The position numbers were made by a program, and so were the translations under genes. This document shows, in pieces, positions 63,946 through 64,000 of a stretch of 64,000 nucleotides of DNA. Numbering within the stretch: the stretch's first letter is position 1; every line of letters begins with the position of its first letter. The stretch lies in assembly GCA_965212165.1 (NCBI GenBank), contig OZ243096.1, positions 992,001 through 1,056,000 of the forward strand. The letters are read 5' to 3'. The stretch is from RHLJ01 sp965212165. GTDB taxonomy: Bacteria; Bacteroidota; Rhodothermia; Balneolales; Balneolaceae. Below the pieces are notes generated by a model. It made no database searches. It had not been told where the DNA came from and saw only the letters and a program-made list of their open reading frames with translations.

Positions 63946-64000
63946 TCCCTTTTTATAACTCAATATTTAATTTTATTGGAAAAGTATATAATCGACTTCT

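Overview
The window looks like chromosomal DNA of an AT-rich member of the Bacteroidota/Balneolota, most likely a Balneolaceae relative. This rests on the TonB-plug protein with an MG2-like front, SpII lipoproteins, the POT transporter, the pyrophosphate-type phosphofructokinase, and the Bacteroidota-typical DUF6090-like and TolB/TPR membrane proteins. The taxonomic call is inference from gene content. No rRNA, tRNA, CRISPR array or phage module was seen, and no gene-free stretch exceeds 300 bases.

Bases 1-17973 hold a tandem array of eight paralogues (called T1-T8 here; T1 is cut by the window edge). Each has three N-terminal membrane helices, a TolB-like domain and TPR-like helices, and a stand-alone copy of the membrane anchor follows T8. 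T2-T3 and T5-T6 look like two copies of one two-gene unit.

Bases 17980-19204 form a patchwork: a frameshifted GxxExxY gene inside a CACGGATT-type repeat element, a small lipoprotein, and short palindromic repeats.

Bases 19205-48184 contain 32 complete tandem paralogues (D1-D32) of a single-helix membrane protein that I recognise as DUF6090-like. All read on the plus strand, mostly with overlapping or touching stop and start codons. The first 40-50 codons (short basic tail plus one membrane helix) are almost constant, while the rest is highly divergent. Two unrelated genes interrupt the array (a VOC lipoprotein and a PHP-type metallohydrolase), as do several repeat elements. Many interruptions join the array at the same place, about 24 bases after the family start codon. 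This 'constant anchor, variable periplasmic domain, preferred junction' arrangement is the most unusual thing in the window. Its function is unknown.

Bases 48332-64000 are ordinary housekeeping and envelope genes: an S9 peptidase, a TPR lipoprotein-like/amidohydrolase pair on the minus strand, an outer-membrane barrel, a DUF456 protein, an SQR-like flavoprotein, a phosphofructokinase, a POT transporter, mnmE, a lipoprotein and a TonB-plug protein. Three rho-independent terminators were found here; none was found inside the DUF6090 array.
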